DNA of 64,000 nt from Bacillaceae bacterium (GTDB lineage: Bacteria > Bacillota > Bacilli > Bacillales > Alkalibacillaceae): NCBI GenBank assembly GCA_017656265.1, contig JACDOD010000001.1:434001-498000 (forward strand). Direction: 5' to 3'. Positions 18,620 through 29,422 of the stretch are shown here, one piece after another. Made by a program: the position numbers and the translations under genes. The number at the start of each line of letters is the position of its first letter. The stretch's first letter is position 1. The notes beneath the pieces are model-generated. The model had not been told where the DNA came from. It saw only the letters and a list, made by a program, of their open reading frames with translations, and searched no databases.

Positions 18620-19273
18620 TTATTCCTGAACATCACGGCTCTTTATAAGTAATAGTATGCCGTCAGTGAATGAAAAAGTACCAATTTTTTCGGTCAGCTT
18701 ATTCGAAATGCATAAAGTAGATCCAATTGGGACCGTCTGATTTTTTAACGGGTAATAAAAACCGTTCAGGGTAAGACCTTTAATTTCAAGATTCAGGGGA
18801 ACAAAGGATATATAAGGATATTCCGGATCTTTTTTAATCTGATGTGTGCCAGGCATTTTCAGCTCCATCCAATTCCCTTTGTTAACTATAGCACCTTCTA
18901 TACCCAGTGAATGGAGCCGATATAGGAGCTGGATGTTAATCAGCTCATGATCTAACCGTCCGCCGGTAACACCGAACAAATATACCCAATCAGCGTGTAT
19001 TGCCAGTGCTTTATTTACCGCTATTTCCAGATCGGTTTCATCTTTTTCTGTAGGGAATGTCTCCACAAACGTGGCATAGTTTTTAATCATGTCCATATCT
19101 TTTTGTTTTATCGAATCAAAATCCCCAACAGCATAATCCGGCTGAATCCCCTGTTTCAATAAAGTCAGGTTTCCGCGATCTGCACCGATCCAGATAAAGT
19201 TGTCCTGTTTAAATTTATGCAAGTCAGGTACTTCAGATACCGGTCCACCGCCAACTATACCAACATTCAGCAT
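18620..19273 (-). CDS. thiN: Thiamine pyrophosphokinase
   Basis: ThiN (YloS) transfers pyrophosphate from ATP to thiamine to make thiamine diphosphate. It has 217 residues. The N-terminal catalytic domain has WIGADRGNLTLLKQGI, AVGDFDSI, FPTEKDETDLEIAVNKAL and GVTGGRLDHELINI, all family motifs. The second ATG (19273) has the better spacing from AGGTG, so the start two codons upstream is less likely. It is separated from rpe by a terminator. Confidence 0.94.
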   Translation of the reverse strand: MLNVGIVGGGPVSEVPDLHKFKQDNFIWIGADRGNLTLLKQGIQPDYAVGDFDSIKQKDMDMIKNYATFVETFPTEKDETDLEIAVNKALAIHADWVYLFGVTGGRLDHELINIQLLYRLHSLGIEGAIVNKGNWMELKMPGTHQIKKDPEYPYISFVPLNLEIKGLTLNGFYYPLKNQTVPIGSTLCISNKLTEKIGTFSFTDGILLLIKSRDVQE

Positions 19274-19314
19274 TGTCATTCACCTGTCTTTCATACAGTA
19301 ACTTTTCTTTTCTT

Positions 19315-19351
19315 AAAAAAAGAACCCCTGCCATCCTGTTTGCAAGGGTCT
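19315..19351 (-). terminator. Terminator after rpe
   Basis: On the minus strand AGACCCTTGC pairs with GCAGGGGTTCT around an 11-base loop and is followed by seven T. It ends the long yicC-to-rpe transcription block before thiN. Confidence 0.85.
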
Positions 19352-19362
19352 AATTCAGATCT

Positions 19363-20013
19363 TTAGAGCTGATTAAGAATATCTTGAATCGCCTGTTTAC
19401 GGTCTGATTGGTTAAAGATGGCGCTACCGGCAACCAGTACATCAGAACCCGCTTCAACACATGAACGGGCAGTGTCTTTATTTACCCCGCCGTCAACCTC
19501 AATCTCAAATGACAGCTGCATCTCATCTCTCCACTGGGCAATCTGTTTAATTTTCGGCAGTACGGATTCGATAAACTTCTGCCCCCCAAACCCTGGGTTT
19601 ACCGTCATTAACAAAACTAAATCCACATCCTGCAGCACAGGCCGTATCATTTCGGCAGGTGTAGCCGGGTTAATGACAACCCCTGGCTTAACACCTTGAT
19701 TTTTAATGTTTTGAATGGTGCGATGAAGATGAGGGCAGGCTTCCTGATGTACTGTAATGATATCTGCACCAGCTTTCGCAAAGGCCTCAATATAATTATC
19801 TGGATTTTCAATCATGAGATGAACATCCAGCGGCAAATTGGTAACTGGACGGATGGCATCCACGATCAGCGGACCAATGGTAATGTTCGGCACAAAATGC
19901 CCATCCATCACATCCACATGAATATAGTCTGCCCCTGCCTGCTCGACGTCTTTAATTTCTTTTTCCAGCTTTGCAAAGTCAGCAGATAAAATGGAAGGTG
20001 CTATTTTTGTCAT
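19363..20013 (-). CDS. rpe: Ribulose-phosphate 3-epimerase
   Basis: Interconverts ribulose 5-phosphate and xylulose 5-phosphate in the pentose phosphate pathway. It is a 216-residue TIM barrel. It begins KIAPSILSADFAKLE and has the metal/catalytic stretches DVMDGHFVPNITIG, DVHLMIENP, LLMTVNPGFGGQKFI and EVDGGVNKDTA. It overlaps rsgA by 4 bases. Confidence 0.97.
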   Translation of the reverse strand: MTKIAPSILSADFAKLEKEIKDVEQAGADYIHVDVMDGHFVPNITIGPLIVDAIRPVTNLPLDVHLMIENPDNYIEAFAKAGADIITVHQEACPHLHRTIQNIKNQGVKPGVVINPATPAEMIRPVLQDVDLVLLMTVNPGFGGQKFIESVLPKIKQIAQWRDEMQLSFEIEVDGGVNKDTARSCVEAGSDVLVAGSAIFNQSDRKQAIQDILNQL

Positions 20014-20897
20014 CGTTCATACCTCGGCTTTCTGTTTTGTATTTCCTGAAGAAAATGCAAATAATGTTCATATCTGAACGGAGGAATTTCCTTCTGCTCA
20101 ACAGCTTGTTTGACAGCACATTTAGGTTCCTGATGATGCAGACAACCTCTAAATTTACAATAAGGACTCTTCTCTCTCATTTCCGGAAAACAATCCGAAA
20201 GTTCCTGAGCTTCAAGCTTTTGAAACTCAAGGGAACTAAAACCAGGTGTGTCAGCAATCAACCCGCCGTGCATACTCAACAGTTCTACATGTCTTGTCGT
20301 ATGTTTTCCACGCCCCAGGCTTTTCGAGATATCTTTCGTTTCCAGGTTTAGCCCTGGTTTCAGTTCGTTTAATAAAGTGGACTTTCCTGCTCCGGACTGG
20401 CCGGCTACTACCGTTGTTTTCCCCTCAATATAAGGGATTAATTCATGAATTCCCTCTTTGCCCTTTGATGAAACCAGGAATACGGGATAGCCAATTTCCT
20501 GATAAGCATGCTGGAACTGTTTGATTTTCAGACGCTCCTGGTCGTCAAGCAGATCCATTTTTGTAATTATGACGATTGGCTGGATATTTTCCGACTCTGC
20601 CAGAACAAGAAAACGATCAAGCAATAAATCACTGAATGCTGGATTTATTGCTGACGTTACGATAAAAGCTTGATCTATATTGGCTATAGGGGGGCGAATC
20701 AGTTCATTGTTTCTATCATAAATGCTTGTAATGTATCCGGACCCATCATCCTGAATATCAATTTCTACATAATCTCCTACAAGTGGCGTGATTTTTTTCT
20801 TGCGGAATAACCCCCTGCCCCTGCATTCTACAACTTTATCATCTGTCTGTACATAATAAAATCCGCTTAATGCTTTTATAATCTTGCCATCTGTCAT
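20010..20897 (-). CDS. rsgA: Ribosome small-subunit GTPase RsgA
   Basis: RsgA (YloQ) is a circularly permuted GTPase that checks late 30S subunit maturation. It has 295 residues. The N-terminal OB fold is followed by GTPase motifs in permuted order: TKMDLL (G4), GQSGAGKSTLLNEL (G1) and ADTPGFSSLEF (G3). The C-terminal zinc knuckle uses Cys and His in CKFRGCLHHQEPKC. Directly adjacent to prkC and overlapping rpe. Confidence 0.96.
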   Translation of the reverse strand: MTDGKIIKALSGFYYVQTDDKVVECRGRGLFRKKKITPLVGDYVEIDIQDDGSGYITSIYDRNNELIRPPIANIDQAFIVTSAINPAFSDLLLDRFLVLAESENIQPIVIITKMDLLDDQERLKIKQFQHAYQEIGYPVFLVSSKGKEGIHELIPYIEGKTTVVAGQSGAGKSTLLNELKPGLNLETKDISKSLGRGKHTTRHVELLSMHGGLIADTPGFSSLEFQKLEAQELSDCFPEMREKSPYCKFRGCLHHQEPKCAVKQAVEQKEIPPFRYEHYLHFLQEIQNRKPRYER

Positions 20898-22853
20898 TTA
20901 TCCTTGATCACCTTCTTCATATGGGACTTGCCTGTCAATCACTACTTCATCATCTAGCATAACTTTATATCTTCCAGATGAATCAGGTGAAATCGTTAAT
21001 TCAAGGGTATACTGAGTATCTTTCCGGATTGTATCGTTTTTGAATAAGTCAGTTAATTCATGATTCATGTCTTCTACATAAATTTTTACTTCGTGTTCCC
21101 TTGGAATAAAGTAATTATCATCTACTTCAACTGTAAATGTCACAATTTTTTTGACTGGCGGTTTCGGTTCAGGACCTCTGGAAATATAGATGGTGATATC
21201 TGTATTCTGCTCAACTTCTGTATAGGGTTCCGGTTCCTGTTTGATCACATGCCCTTCAGGCACTTCTTCTGAATATTCTCTTTCAATATTCAATGAAAGC
21301 TTTTGTTCTTCGGCATATTGAATGGCCTCTTCTTCTGTACTTCCTTTTAATGGTCTAAGAACGATTTTTGGAGGTCCCTTGCTGACAACAAATAAGACGG
21401 TTGTCTCTTCCGGAACCACTTCTTCGTCAGGTATTGGCTGGTAATGGGAAATAATGACTCCTTCAGGTTCTTCAGAAGTTCTTTCAATGGCAATGACATC
21501 TTTATAATGCAGCTCTTCAATCAAGATTCGCTTGACCTGTTCAAAGCGCTTACCTTCATAATTATCAAAAACCTTCTTCTCTTTTCCCAGACTGGTGATT
21601 ACCGTTACAGTAGATCCTTCCCGAACCACTGTTCCTTCATCCGGATTAGTCTGAATGACATGCCCTTCAGATACGGTGTCAGAATGCTCTGTTTCCCGGT
21701 TTATTTCCAAATTCAGTGCACTTAGCTGTTCGTAGGCTTCTTCATATGGAAGCCCTGTAACATCAATCATTTCCACTTCTTTCGGGAGCAGCATTTTTGG
21801 TATAAAGAATAGGGCAGCAATCCCTGATGCTACAAGGAGGAAAATAATGGAACCAATGATGACGGACCATTTCTTTTTTTGTTTTTTGGGCTTCTGTTCC
21901 TGACGATGTTTATCTACAACAATGGTATCATCATTTTTAAATTCTTTAAATGTATCGTCCGTGATGACAGGAATCGCTTTGGTTTCTTCTCCGTCAGTTT
22001 CAGGAACAACAAATCGCTCTTCATTTAACCTGTCCGGTAACAAAGCTGTGTTAAGATCTTCTTCCATCTCCCGGACATCTTCATAACGGTGAAAAGGATC
22101 TTTCGCGGTTGCCTTGAGTACCACATTTTCAATACTCTGGGGCACATCAGGATTCCACCTTTTCACAGATGGTGTATTGCTTTGCAGATGTTTCAGTGCA
22201 ATGGAAACAGCTGACTCACCAGAAAAAGGCAATCTGCCCGTCAGCATCTCAAAAAAGACAATCCCCATCGAATAGATATCTGATTTTTTATTTGCCATGC
22301 CGCCTCTTGCCTGTTCAGGAGAAAGATAATGGACAGATCCTAAAACGGAGTTAGTCTGGGTCAAGGTCGTCCCCGTCAGAGCCATGGCTATTCCAAAGTC
22401 TGTTACTTTAATTTTTCCGCCTTCGTCCACCAGAATATTCTGAGGTTTAATATCCCGATGAACAATATCATTTTCATGGGCATGACGAATAGCTGCAATA
22501 ATTTGCTGCATAATGTCCACTGCCCGCTCTATAGGAATGGGGGCATATTTTTGGATATATTTTTTCAGGGTCATCCCCTTAACATATTCCATCACGAGGT
22601 AATAAATATCCTCTTCTTCCCCAACATCGTAAATATTTACGATATTAGGATGGGACAGACTGATGGTTGATTGTGCTTCCCTTCTGAACCGTTCAATAAA
22701 TTCTTCGTCATTGGCATATTCCATTCTAAGTACTTTAATAGCTACATCCCGATGCAAAATTGTATCCCGTGCCAGGTAAACATTGGCCATTCCTCCGCCG
22801 CCAATGGTGTCAATGATCCTATATCGGTCATTCAGCAAATGGCCCTTTAACAT
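20898..22853 (-). CDS. prkC: PASTA-domain Ser/Thr protein kinase PrkC
   Basis: PrkC is a membrane kinase that senses muropeptides or lipid II and acts in germination and wall homeostasis. It has 651 residues. The kinase domain has GGGGMANVY (18-26), the ATP lysine in AIKVL (K40), HRDIKPQN (132-139), DFG (152-154) and a Thr-rich activation loop. A basic linker and one membrane segment (about 330-351) are followed by three extracellular PASTA repeats (about 358-565) and a C-terminal beta domain. It overlaps prpC by one base; the pair forms a kinase-phosphatase switch. Confidence 0.97.
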   Translation of the reverse strand: MLKGHLLNDRYRIIDTIGGGGMANVYLARDTILHRDVAIKVLRMEYANDEEFIERFRREAQSTISLSHPNIVNIYDVGEEEDIYYLVMEYVKGMTLKKYIQKYAPIPIERAVDIMQQIIAAIRHAHENDIVHRDIKPQNILVDEGGKIKVTDFGIAMALTGTTLTQTNSVLGSVHYLSPEQARGGMANKKSDIYSMGIVFFEMLTGRLPFSGESAVSIALKHLQSNTPSVKRWNPDVPQSIENVVLKATAKDPFHRYEDVREMEEDLNTALLPDRLNEERFVVPETDGEETKAIPVITDDTFKEFKNDDTIVVDKHRQEQKPKKQKKKWSVIIGSIIFLLVASGIAALFFIPKMLLPKEVEMIDVTGLPYEEAYEQLSALNLEINRETEHSDTVSEGHVIQTNPDEGTVVREGSTVTVITSLGKEKKVFDNYEGKRFEQVKRILIEELHYKDVIAIERTSEEPEGVIISHYQPIPDEEVVPEETTVLFVVSKGPPKIVLRPLKGSTEEEAIQYAEEQKLSLNIEREYSEEVPEGHVIKQEPEPYTEVEQNTDITIYISRGPEPKPPVKKIVTFTVEVDDNYFIPREHEVKIYVEDMNHELTDLFKNDTIRKDTQYTLELTISPDSSGRYKVMLDDEVVIDRQVPYEEGDQG

Positions 22854-23617
22854 TATGATTCACCTTCTTTCAGAGATTCCTCATAATGTATCAAAGCCAG
22901 CGTAATATTATCCTCGCCACCCCGTTCGTTAGCCAGTGTGATCAGCTGAGAAGCCGCATCTTCCAGGGTATCAGATTCTATGACATTTTGATGCAATTCC
23001 TCATCCGACACTTTATTGGATAAACCATCCGAACATAACATTAAATAATTTCCTGGTTCCCAGCCAATCGTATTAATATCAACTTCGATTTTCTCCTCCG
23101 TACCAAGAGCTTTTAACAAAACATTTTTCCGGGGATGATGTTCGGCATCTTCCGGTGTAATCTGTCCTGAGCGTACCAGTTCGTTCACTAGTGAATGGTC
23201 TTCTGTCACCTGGGAAAATCCGTAGCTGTTCGATAAATAGCATCTGCTGTCACCTACATGAGCAACCGTTGCAAAATCCTCTCCGAATATTGCAGCTACT
23301 ATCGTCGTTCCCATACCTTTGCAATCTTCATTTTCAACAGCGTGCTGGAAAATTTTCTGATTGGCTTTTTTAATCCCTTCCTCCAGCCATTTTTCGGCCT
23401 GTTCAGGGGAAGTAATGAGATCGTTTTCTTTCCACTTATTATGTAGGAAAGATACAGCAATACGGCTTGCTACATCTCCCGCGCGATGGCCGCCCATTCC
23501 ATCGGCTACAATCGCTAATATCTGATGATGGTCATTGGTATAGATCCCCCCGGAGTCCTCGTTATGGCTCCGAACAAGACCGGTATCAGTCAAAAAGTGT
23601 CCAATCATTCCGTTCAC
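22853..23617 (-). CDS. prpC: PP2C-type protein phosphatase PrpC
   Basis: PrpC removes phosphate from PrkC and its substrates. It has 254 residues with PP2C metal motifs: [37 protein letters not shown] and [10 protein letters not shown]. It overlaps rlmN by 4 bases and prkC by 1, so all three are translationally linked. Confidence 0.96.
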   Translation of the reverse strand: MNGMIGHFLTDTGLVRSHNEDSGGIYTNDHHQILAIVADGMGGHRAGDVASRIAVSFLHNKWKENDLITSPEQAEKWLEEGIKKANQKIFQHAVENEDCKGMGTTIVAAIFGEDFATVAHVGDSRCYLSNSYGFSQVTEDHSLVNELVRSGQITPEDAEHHPRKNVLLKALGTEEKIEVDINTIGWEPGNYLMLCSDGLSNKVSDEELHQNVIESDTLEDAASQLITLANERGGEDNITLALIHYEESLKEGES

Positions 23618-24705
23618 CTCGTTTCTTCCTCCCGCTCCTTGGCACGCAATTGTCCACAGGCTGCATCAATGTCATGCCCCTGCTCCCGTCGAATCGTCAC
23701 ATTAATGCCTTCCTCTTTTAAAGCTTTTTCAAAGGCAAAGATTTGATTTCTTGGCGTTCTGGTGTAGTTTCGTTCTGGAACATAATTGACCGGAATTAAA
23801 TTAACATGACATTTTAAATGACGAATTAAATCAGCCAGTTCTTTAGCATGTTTGACGGAATCATTTTCTCCGCCAAACAATCCATACTCAAAGGTAACCC
23901 TTCTGCCTGTTTTTTCAATATAATACTCCACTGCTTTCATCAACTTTTCAAGGGAAAAGGCTTTGTTAATCGGCATGAGCTTAGTCCGAAGTTCATCATT
24001 CGGTGCATGTAATGATACAGCAAAGTTGATTTGCATTTGTTCGTCGGCAAACTGATAAATTTTCGGAACGATGCCGCTTGTAGACACAGTGATATGTCTG
24101 GCCCCAATATTTAATCCTTTGTCATGGTTTATAATTTTCAGGAAAGCAAGCATCTCCTCATAATTATCAAAAGGCTCACCGATCCCCATGATGACCACAG
24201 ATGACACTCGTTCCCCCATTTCATCAAGAGCTTTTTGGACCTTTAAAACCTGGCTGACTATTTCCCCGGCTTCCAGCTGGCGTTTTAATCCGCCCAGCGT
24301 AGATGCACAAAATGTACAGCCGATCCGGCAGCCTACCTGAGTTGTTACACATACGGAATATCCGTAATTGTGCTTCATCAAGACCGTTTCAATCGAGTAA
24401 CCGTCCACCAGTTCAAACAAAAATTTGATGGTTCCGTCTTTTGACGTTTGCTGAACAATGGTTTTTAGTGTGGTAATCGAAAAAGAATCCTTTAACTTTT
24501 CCCGAAAACCTTTCGGAAGATTCGTCATCTTCTCGAAGGAATCTACCCGTTTCACATAAAGCCACTCATAAATTTGTGAAGCCCGAAATGCAGGTTCTCC
24601 CTGCTCACGGACCCACTCTTTCATTTCTTCAAAGGTTAGAGAATAAATCGAGTCTCTGAGGTTTGGTCGTTTTTGTTTTTTGTCACGTTCTGTTTTAAGG
24701 GGCAT
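23614..24705 (-). CDS. rlmN: Dual-specificity 23S rRNA/tRNA methyltransferase RlmN
   Basis: A radical SAM enzyme that methylates C2 of A2503 in 23S rRNA and A37 in some tRNAs. It has 363 residues. The cluster motif CRIGCTFC gives the CX3CX2C pattern, and the C-terminal cysteine in [11 protein letters not shown] is the resolving residue. It starts 3 bases after rsmB. Confidence 0.96.
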   Translation of the reverse strand: MPLKTERDKKQKRPNLRDSIYSLTFEEMKEWVREQGEPAFRASQIYEWLYVKRVDSFEKMTNLPKGFREKLKDSFSITTLKTIVQQTSKDGTIKFLFELVDGYSIETVLMKHNYGYSVCVTTQVGCRIGCTFCASTLGGLKRQLEAGEIVSQVLKVQKALDEMGERVSSVVIMGIGEPFDNYEEMLAFLKIINHDKGLNIGARHITVSTSGIVPKIYQFADEQMQINFAVSLHAPNDELRTKLMPINKAFSLEKLMKAVEYYIEKTGRRVTFEYGLFGGENDSVKHAKELADLIRHLKCHVNLIPVNYVPERNYTRTPRNQIFAFEKALKEEGINVTIRREQGHDIDAACGQLRAKEREEETR

Positions 24706-24708
24706 GAA

Positions 24709-26052
24709 TTACACTCCTTTTTTTCGTAATCGGGTCAAGAAAAACCCATCTGTATTTAAATCTTGAGGAAATAGCTGTAGCCCCCACTCTGATAAGCCCG
24801 GCAATGATTGACATGCATCTGGCAAATCTTGATGAAAATCGGGATCAATCTCAAATTCTGGATGTTCATTCAAAAACCATTCAACCATAAGCTCATTCTC
24901 TTCCCTGTCAACTGTACATGTGCTGTAGACCAGCTTGCCACCTTCTTTGACAAGCGGGCTGACTGATTGAAGTAGTTCCCGCTGTACCCGAGTAAGTTCC
25001 CGAATATCTTCTGTTGTTTTCTGATACTTAATTTCCGGTTTTCCCCTCAGCACACCAAGCCCTGAACAAGGAGCATCCAATAGAATTCTGTCAAAAGTGC
25101 ACGGTGAATGAAGATCTTTCAATTGCCGACTATCTGCCTGCCTGGCTTCGACTATCGTTAGGCCCAATGTTTTTGCTTTATCTTCTACTAGTTTAGCTTT
25201 TTTTGGATGTAAATCATAGGCGTAAATTTTCCCCTGGTTGTTCATCTTTTCTGCAATATGGGTCGTTTTTCCTCCAGGTGCACTGCAGGCATCAAGTACG
25301 GTCATGCCAGGTTCTGCATCCATCATCTCACCTGCCAGCATAGAACTTTCATCCTGGACAGTCAATGAATCTTTAAAAAGAGAATGCTGAAATACATTAC
25401 CTTCTTTAATTTTGATCCCCTGTTCTGAAAGGGCTGAAGGTTCCCCCTGAATTCCATCTGCATTCAGTTTCATCAATGCATCTTCTCGACTGATCTTTAA
25501 TGGCTGAACCCGTACACTTACTTTTTTAGGTTCCAGGTTTTTTAAACACATTTTTTTCGCAACATCCATGCCATACCACTTAACAAACCGCTTCACGAGC
25601 CATTCAGGATGACTCGTTTCTACAGATAAACGCTTGATGGGATCCGTCACTTCATCAAAGGTTGAAACTCCTTTTCGCTGTATGTTTCGAAGAACACCAT
25701 TTACCATGGAGGCAATTCCTTTATGTCCTTTCTTTTTTGCAATCTCAACAGACTCGTAAATGACGGCGTGATCCGGTATTCGATCAAGAAATTGCATTTG
25801 ATATACCGCCAACGACAAAAGCCACTTTACCCATGGCTTTACCTTTCGTTTTAAAAATGGTTCAAGGTAATAGTCAATCGTTAATTTGCGCTGGAGTGTC
25901 CCGTAGACCAGCTCTGTTAGAAGCCTGGCATCCCGTGTCTCAAAGTGATTTTTCTCAATAGCATGATTAATCAGTAAGTGGCTGAATCCGCCGCCTTCTC
26001 CAATTCTGACGAGCAGCTCAAGTGCTGTTTTTCTGACCGTTTGTTCACTCAT
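24709..26052 (-). CDS. rsmB: 16S rRNA m5C967 methyltransferase RsmB
   Basis: Methylates a cytosine of 16S rRNA using SAM. It has 447 residues. The N-terminal NusB-like RNA-binding domain (about 1-135) is followed by the Rossmann methyltransferase with SAM site [34 protein letters not shown] and the catalytic cysteine in [12 protein letters not shown]. It overlaps fmt by 8 bases. Confidence 0.96.
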   Translation of the reverse strand: MSEQTVRKTALELLVRIGEGGGFSHLLINHAIEKNHFETRDARLLTELVYGTLQRKLTIDYYLEPFLKRKVKPWVKWLLSLAVYQMQFLDRIPDHAVIYESVEIAKKKGHKGIASMVNGVLRNIQRKGVSTFDEVTDPIKRLSVETSHPEWLVKRFVKWYGMDVAKKMCLKNLEPKKVSVRVQPLKISREDALMKLNADGIQGEPSALSEQGIKIKEGNVFQHSLFKDSLTVQDESSMLAGEMMDAEPGMTVLDACSAPGGKTTHIAEKMNNQGKIYAYDLHPKKAKLVEDKAKTLGLTIVEARQADSRQLKDLHSPCTFDRILLDAPCSGLGVLRGKPEIKYQKTTEDIRELTRVQRELLQSVSPLVKEGGKLVYSTCTVDREENELMVEWFLNEHPEFEIDPDFHQDLPDACQSLPGLSEWGLQLFPQDLNTDGFFLTRLRKKGV

Positions 26053-26995
26053 CGGAATCCCCCAGACAATCGCCGATTTTCAGCTGGCTGCCTGCACCCC
26101 GCAAAAATGATGCCGCATTCATGCGTTTCTTTCCCGATAGCTGCAAATCTGTAATTTTTATTCCCTTCTGGTTACCGCATACTACGATAAAACCATCTTC
26201 CAGCACTTCACCCACCTGCCCGGGCTTTTGTGAATATGTTTTTTCTGCCTTTTCTCCCCACCAGATTTTCATGACTTTTCCTTCCCACATTGTAAAAGCC
26301 ACTGGCCATGGATGAAGACCACGTATATGATTGTACACCTCATCATGGGGACGCTGCCAGTTGATCTTTTCCTGTTCCCGTTTGATGTTATAGGCAAAGG
26401 TTGCCTGATCATGATCCTGGGGAACAGGTTGTATATGACCGGCAAAAAGATCCGGCAAGGTTTTGTGAATCAATTCCGCTCCGGCTACGGCCAATTTATC
26501 ATGCAATGTTCCCACATGATCGTTTTCCTCAATGGTGACCTTTTGAGATGCAATCATATCTCCGGCATCCAGTTTTTCCACCATGTACATAATGGTGACA
26601 CCTGTTTCTTTCTTGCCCTCCAGTATTGCGTAATGAATCGGCGCACCACCGCGGAGTTCAGGAAGCAATGATGCATGAACATTAATACAGCCGTATTCTG
26701 GATAATCCAAAAGTTCTTTCGGCAAAATCTGACCAAAAGCTGCTGTCACAATAAGATCAGGCTCATAGGACAGTACCTGTTTGTATTCATCTTTAATTTT
26801 TTCCGGCTGCAATACCGGGATGTTATGCTCCAGCGCAGCCTCTTTTACAGGTGGAGGTGTCAGAGTCCGCTTTCTTCCCTTTGGACGGTCCGGCTGTGTC
26901 ACTGCCGCAACAACGTTATATTGATCTTTGATCAGCTGCTTGAATATATGAACGGCAAAGTCCGGTGTACCCATAAATACAATACGCTGTTCCAT
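26045..26995 (-). CDS. fmt: Methionyl-tRNA formyltransferase
   Basis: Formylates initiator Met-tRNA with 10-formyl-THF. It has 316 residues. The N-terminal motif is [12 protein letters not shown]; the catalytic stretch is [20 protein letters not shown], followed by GVTIMYM and DAGDM. The C-terminal OB domain binds tRNA. In B. subtilis def (deformylase) precedes fmt; here priA is directly upstream with 15 bases between and no def. Confidence 0.96.
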   Translation of the reverse strand: MEQRIVFMGTPDFAVHIFKQLIKDQYNVVAAVTQPDRPKGRKRTLTPPPVKEAALEHNIPVLQPEKIKDEYKQVLSYEPDLIVTAAFGQILPKELLDYPEYGCINVHASLLPELRGGAPIHYAILEGKKETGVTIMYMVEKLDAGDMIASQKVTIEENDHVGTLHDKLAVAGAELIHKTLPDLFAGHIQPVPQDHDQATFAYNIKREQEKINWQRPHDEVYNHIRGLHPWPVAFTMWEGKVMKIWWGEKAEKTYSQKPGQVGEVLEDGFIVVCGNQKGIKITDLQLSGKKRMNAASFLRGAGSQLKIGDCLGDSDE

Positions 26996-27010
26996 GTTGT
27001 ACCCCTTTCT

Positions 27011-29422
27011 CTACATCAAATGATATGGCTGAAAATCGATGACAATCTGCAGGTCATTTTTTTGCATGTCCTCTTCGTACACCTGCAAAATCCGTTTCAT
27101 CGTTTGCCGTAATTTAGGCTCAACTTTGTATTTTATCATGCATTGGTAACGATATCTATCTTTTATCCGCAGAAGCGGAGAAGGAGTGGGCCCCAGCACC
27201 CTGGACTGATCCGAAAGCTGGCCCATTATATACTTTGTAATTTTTTGTGTTACTTCAATGGCATAAACTTGATTGGGATGGGATACGGTAATTAATGACA
27301 AATAATAATAGGGCGGATACTGAAATTTTTTCCGTAAATGCATTTCTTTATAAAAGAATTCTTCATATTCATGCCTGCTCGCCATCTCAATACTATAATG
27401 TTCAGGAGTGTATGTCTGGATTAAAACCTCTCCCGGAAGCTCATGCCTTCCTGCCCGTCCGCTCACCTGTGTCAGTAATTGAAAGGTTTTTTCGGTACTG
27501 CGGAAATCAGGCAGATGGAGCATGGAATCAGCTGCCAGAATCCCTACCAGTGTAACATTCTCGAAATCGAGCCCTTTGGCAATCATCTGGGTACCTAACA
27601 AAATATCTGCCCTTTTTTCACCAAAAGTAGCCAATAATTTTTCGTGTGCTCCTTTTCTTCTGGTCGTGTCTACATCCATCCGGATAATGCGGGCCTCCGG
27701 GAATGTAAGCTGCAGGGCCTCCTCGACTTTTTGAGTTCCTGTCCCAAAATAGCGGATCGTGTCACTGTAACATTCGGGACATCGACTGGGCATCGCCATC
27801 TCATAGGAACAGTAGTGGCATTTCAGCTTCTCCTGTTTCCGATGATAGGTCAGGGATATATCGCAGTGCGGACATTGCATGGTGTGTCCGCAATCCCGGC
27901 ATATGACAAAAGTCGAATACCCTCTGCGGTTCAAAAACAGCACGATCTGTTCTTTCCGGTTTAACCTCTCCTGAATCTTTTCCTGCAGCACCCTGGAAAA
28001 CATGGATCGGTTCCCCTGATGAAGCTCTTTTCTCATATCTACAATCTCGACTGCCGGCATAGCTTGATTGTTAATTCGTTTTGACAGGGTTAACAGCTGA
28101 TAGACTTCCTTTTTGGCACGAGCATATGTCTCCAGAGCCGGAGTGGCACTGCCCAGCACTACCGGACAATGATGATATTTCCCACGGTAAATTGCTACAT
28201 CTCTGGCATGGTATTTTGGATTGTCTTCCTGTTTGTAACTGGTCTCATGCTCTTCGTCAATAATGATAATGCCAAGGTTTCGAAAAGGAGCAAAAATGGC
28301 TGATCTTGCTCCGACTACTACTTTCACTTCCTGACGCTGAACTTTCCTCCACTCATCAAATTTTTCACCTGGTGACAGGCCACTGTGCATGACGGCAACA
28401 TCCCCGCCGAACCGGCTTTTAAATCGCTGAACCATTTGAGGTGTAAGGGCGATTTCCGGGACGAGAACAATTGCTTCTTTCCCCTTCTCCAATACCTTCT
28501 GAATCGTCTGCAAATATATTTCTGTTTTTCCGCTTCCTGTTACTCCATGAAGCAAAAAGACGTCATGGTTTCCGTTTTTAACCGATGATAAAATAGGTTT
28601 GACCGCCTGAGCCTGTTCAGATGTAAGCTCTTTTGGTTCCGTTCTTCTGAATTCACGGTTTTCATAAGGGTCCCGATACACGTCCTTTTCGAAGGTCTGA
28701 AGCAGCCCTTTTTTGATCAGTTCTTGAACAGGCTGACGGGTAGTCTGCAATCTCTCCAGCAGTTCTTTAAAAGGGATGGGCTTTTCATTTTCCAGAAAAA
28801 ATTCAAGAATTGCCCGCTGTTTTTTGGCTGTTTTGGATAAGTCCTCCAGTGCTTCGGCTAATTCATGCATTGCCTTCGCTGCTTTAATAAAGGTCGATTT
28901 TTTGCGGGTTTCCTTGCTTTTAACGATATAATTCACTTCCACATGACCCTCTTTAATTGCCTGCTGTATACGGCTATACGGCATATTTCTCTCTTCAATC
29001 TCATTAAAAGGGATAGACGCTCTGCCTGCAAACAGGGACTTTAAATCCTCTGACAATTCTTCATTTTCCGCAAGGCATTCCAGTTCTTTTTCGTATTTAG
29101 CTTTCAGCACCTGTGGGAGCATGACTTGAAAGGCTGAGATATGAAAAGAAAGTGTCTCTTCCGTCATCCATTTCCCTAAGTCCATCAGTTCTTCAGTCAA
29201 AACAGGGGTGAGGTCCATCACATCTTCAATGGGCTTTACCTTTTCTACGGTTGCCTGATCACTTACATCAAGGACAAATCCCATTACTTTTCGTGGTCCA
29301 AATGGCACAATGACCCGCATGCCTTTTTCAATAATATGCTCAAACTTATCTGGAATTTCATAATCAAAGGGCCGATCGGTCTGAAAGGTGGGGACATCGA
29401 CAATCACCCTGGCATATTTCAC
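27011..29422 (-). CDS. priA: Primosomal protein N', replication restart helicase PriA
   Basis: PriA loads the replicative helicase at abandoned forks. It has 803 residues. The N-terminal DNA-binding domain is followed by a DEAH-type helicase core with GVTGSGKTEIYL, DEEH (IIIDEEHETSYKQE), GSATPALE and a QVSGRAGR motif VI. Two zinc sites are made by CRDCGH, CPHC, CHYC and CPEC. It overlaps coaBC by 4 bases. Confidence 0.97.
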   Translation of the reverse strand: MKYARVIVDVPTFQTDRPFDYEIPDKFEHIIEKGMRVIVPFGPRKVMGFVLDVSDQATVEKVKPIEDVMDLTPVLTEELMDLGKWMTEETLSFHISAFQVMLPQVLKAKYEKELECLAENEELSEDLKSLFAGRASIPFNEIEERNMPYSRIQQAIKEGHVEVNYIVKSKETRKKSTFIKAAKAMHELAEALEDLSKTAKKQRAILEFFLENEKPIPFKELLERLQTTRQPVQELIKKGLLQTFEKDVYRDPYENREFRRTEPKELTSEQAQAVKPILSSVKNGNHDVFLLHGVTGSGKTEIYLQTIQKVLEKGKEAIVLVPEIALTPQMVQRFKSRFGGDVAVMHSGLSPGEKFDEWRKVQRQEVKVVVGARSAIFAPFRNLGIIIIDEEHETSYKQEDNPKYHARDVAIYRGKYHHCPVVLGSATPALETYARAKKEVYQLLTLSKRINNQAMPAVEIVDMRKELHQGNRSMFSRVLQEKIQERLNRKEQIVLFLNRRGYSTFVICRDCGHTMQCPHCDISLTYHRKQEKLKCHYCSYEMAMPSRCPECYSDTIRYFGTGTQKVEEALQLTFPEARIIRMDVDTTRRKGAHEKLLATFGEKRADILLGTQMIAKGLDFENVTLVGILAADSMLHLPDFRSTEKTFQLLTQVSGRAGRHELPGEVLIQTYTPEHYSIEMASRHEYEEFFYKEMHLRKKFQYPPYYYLSLITVSHPNQVYAIEVTQKITKYIMGQLSDQSRVLGPTPSPLLRIKDRYRYQCMIKYKVEPKLRQTMKRILQVYEEDMQKNDLQIVIDFQPYHLM

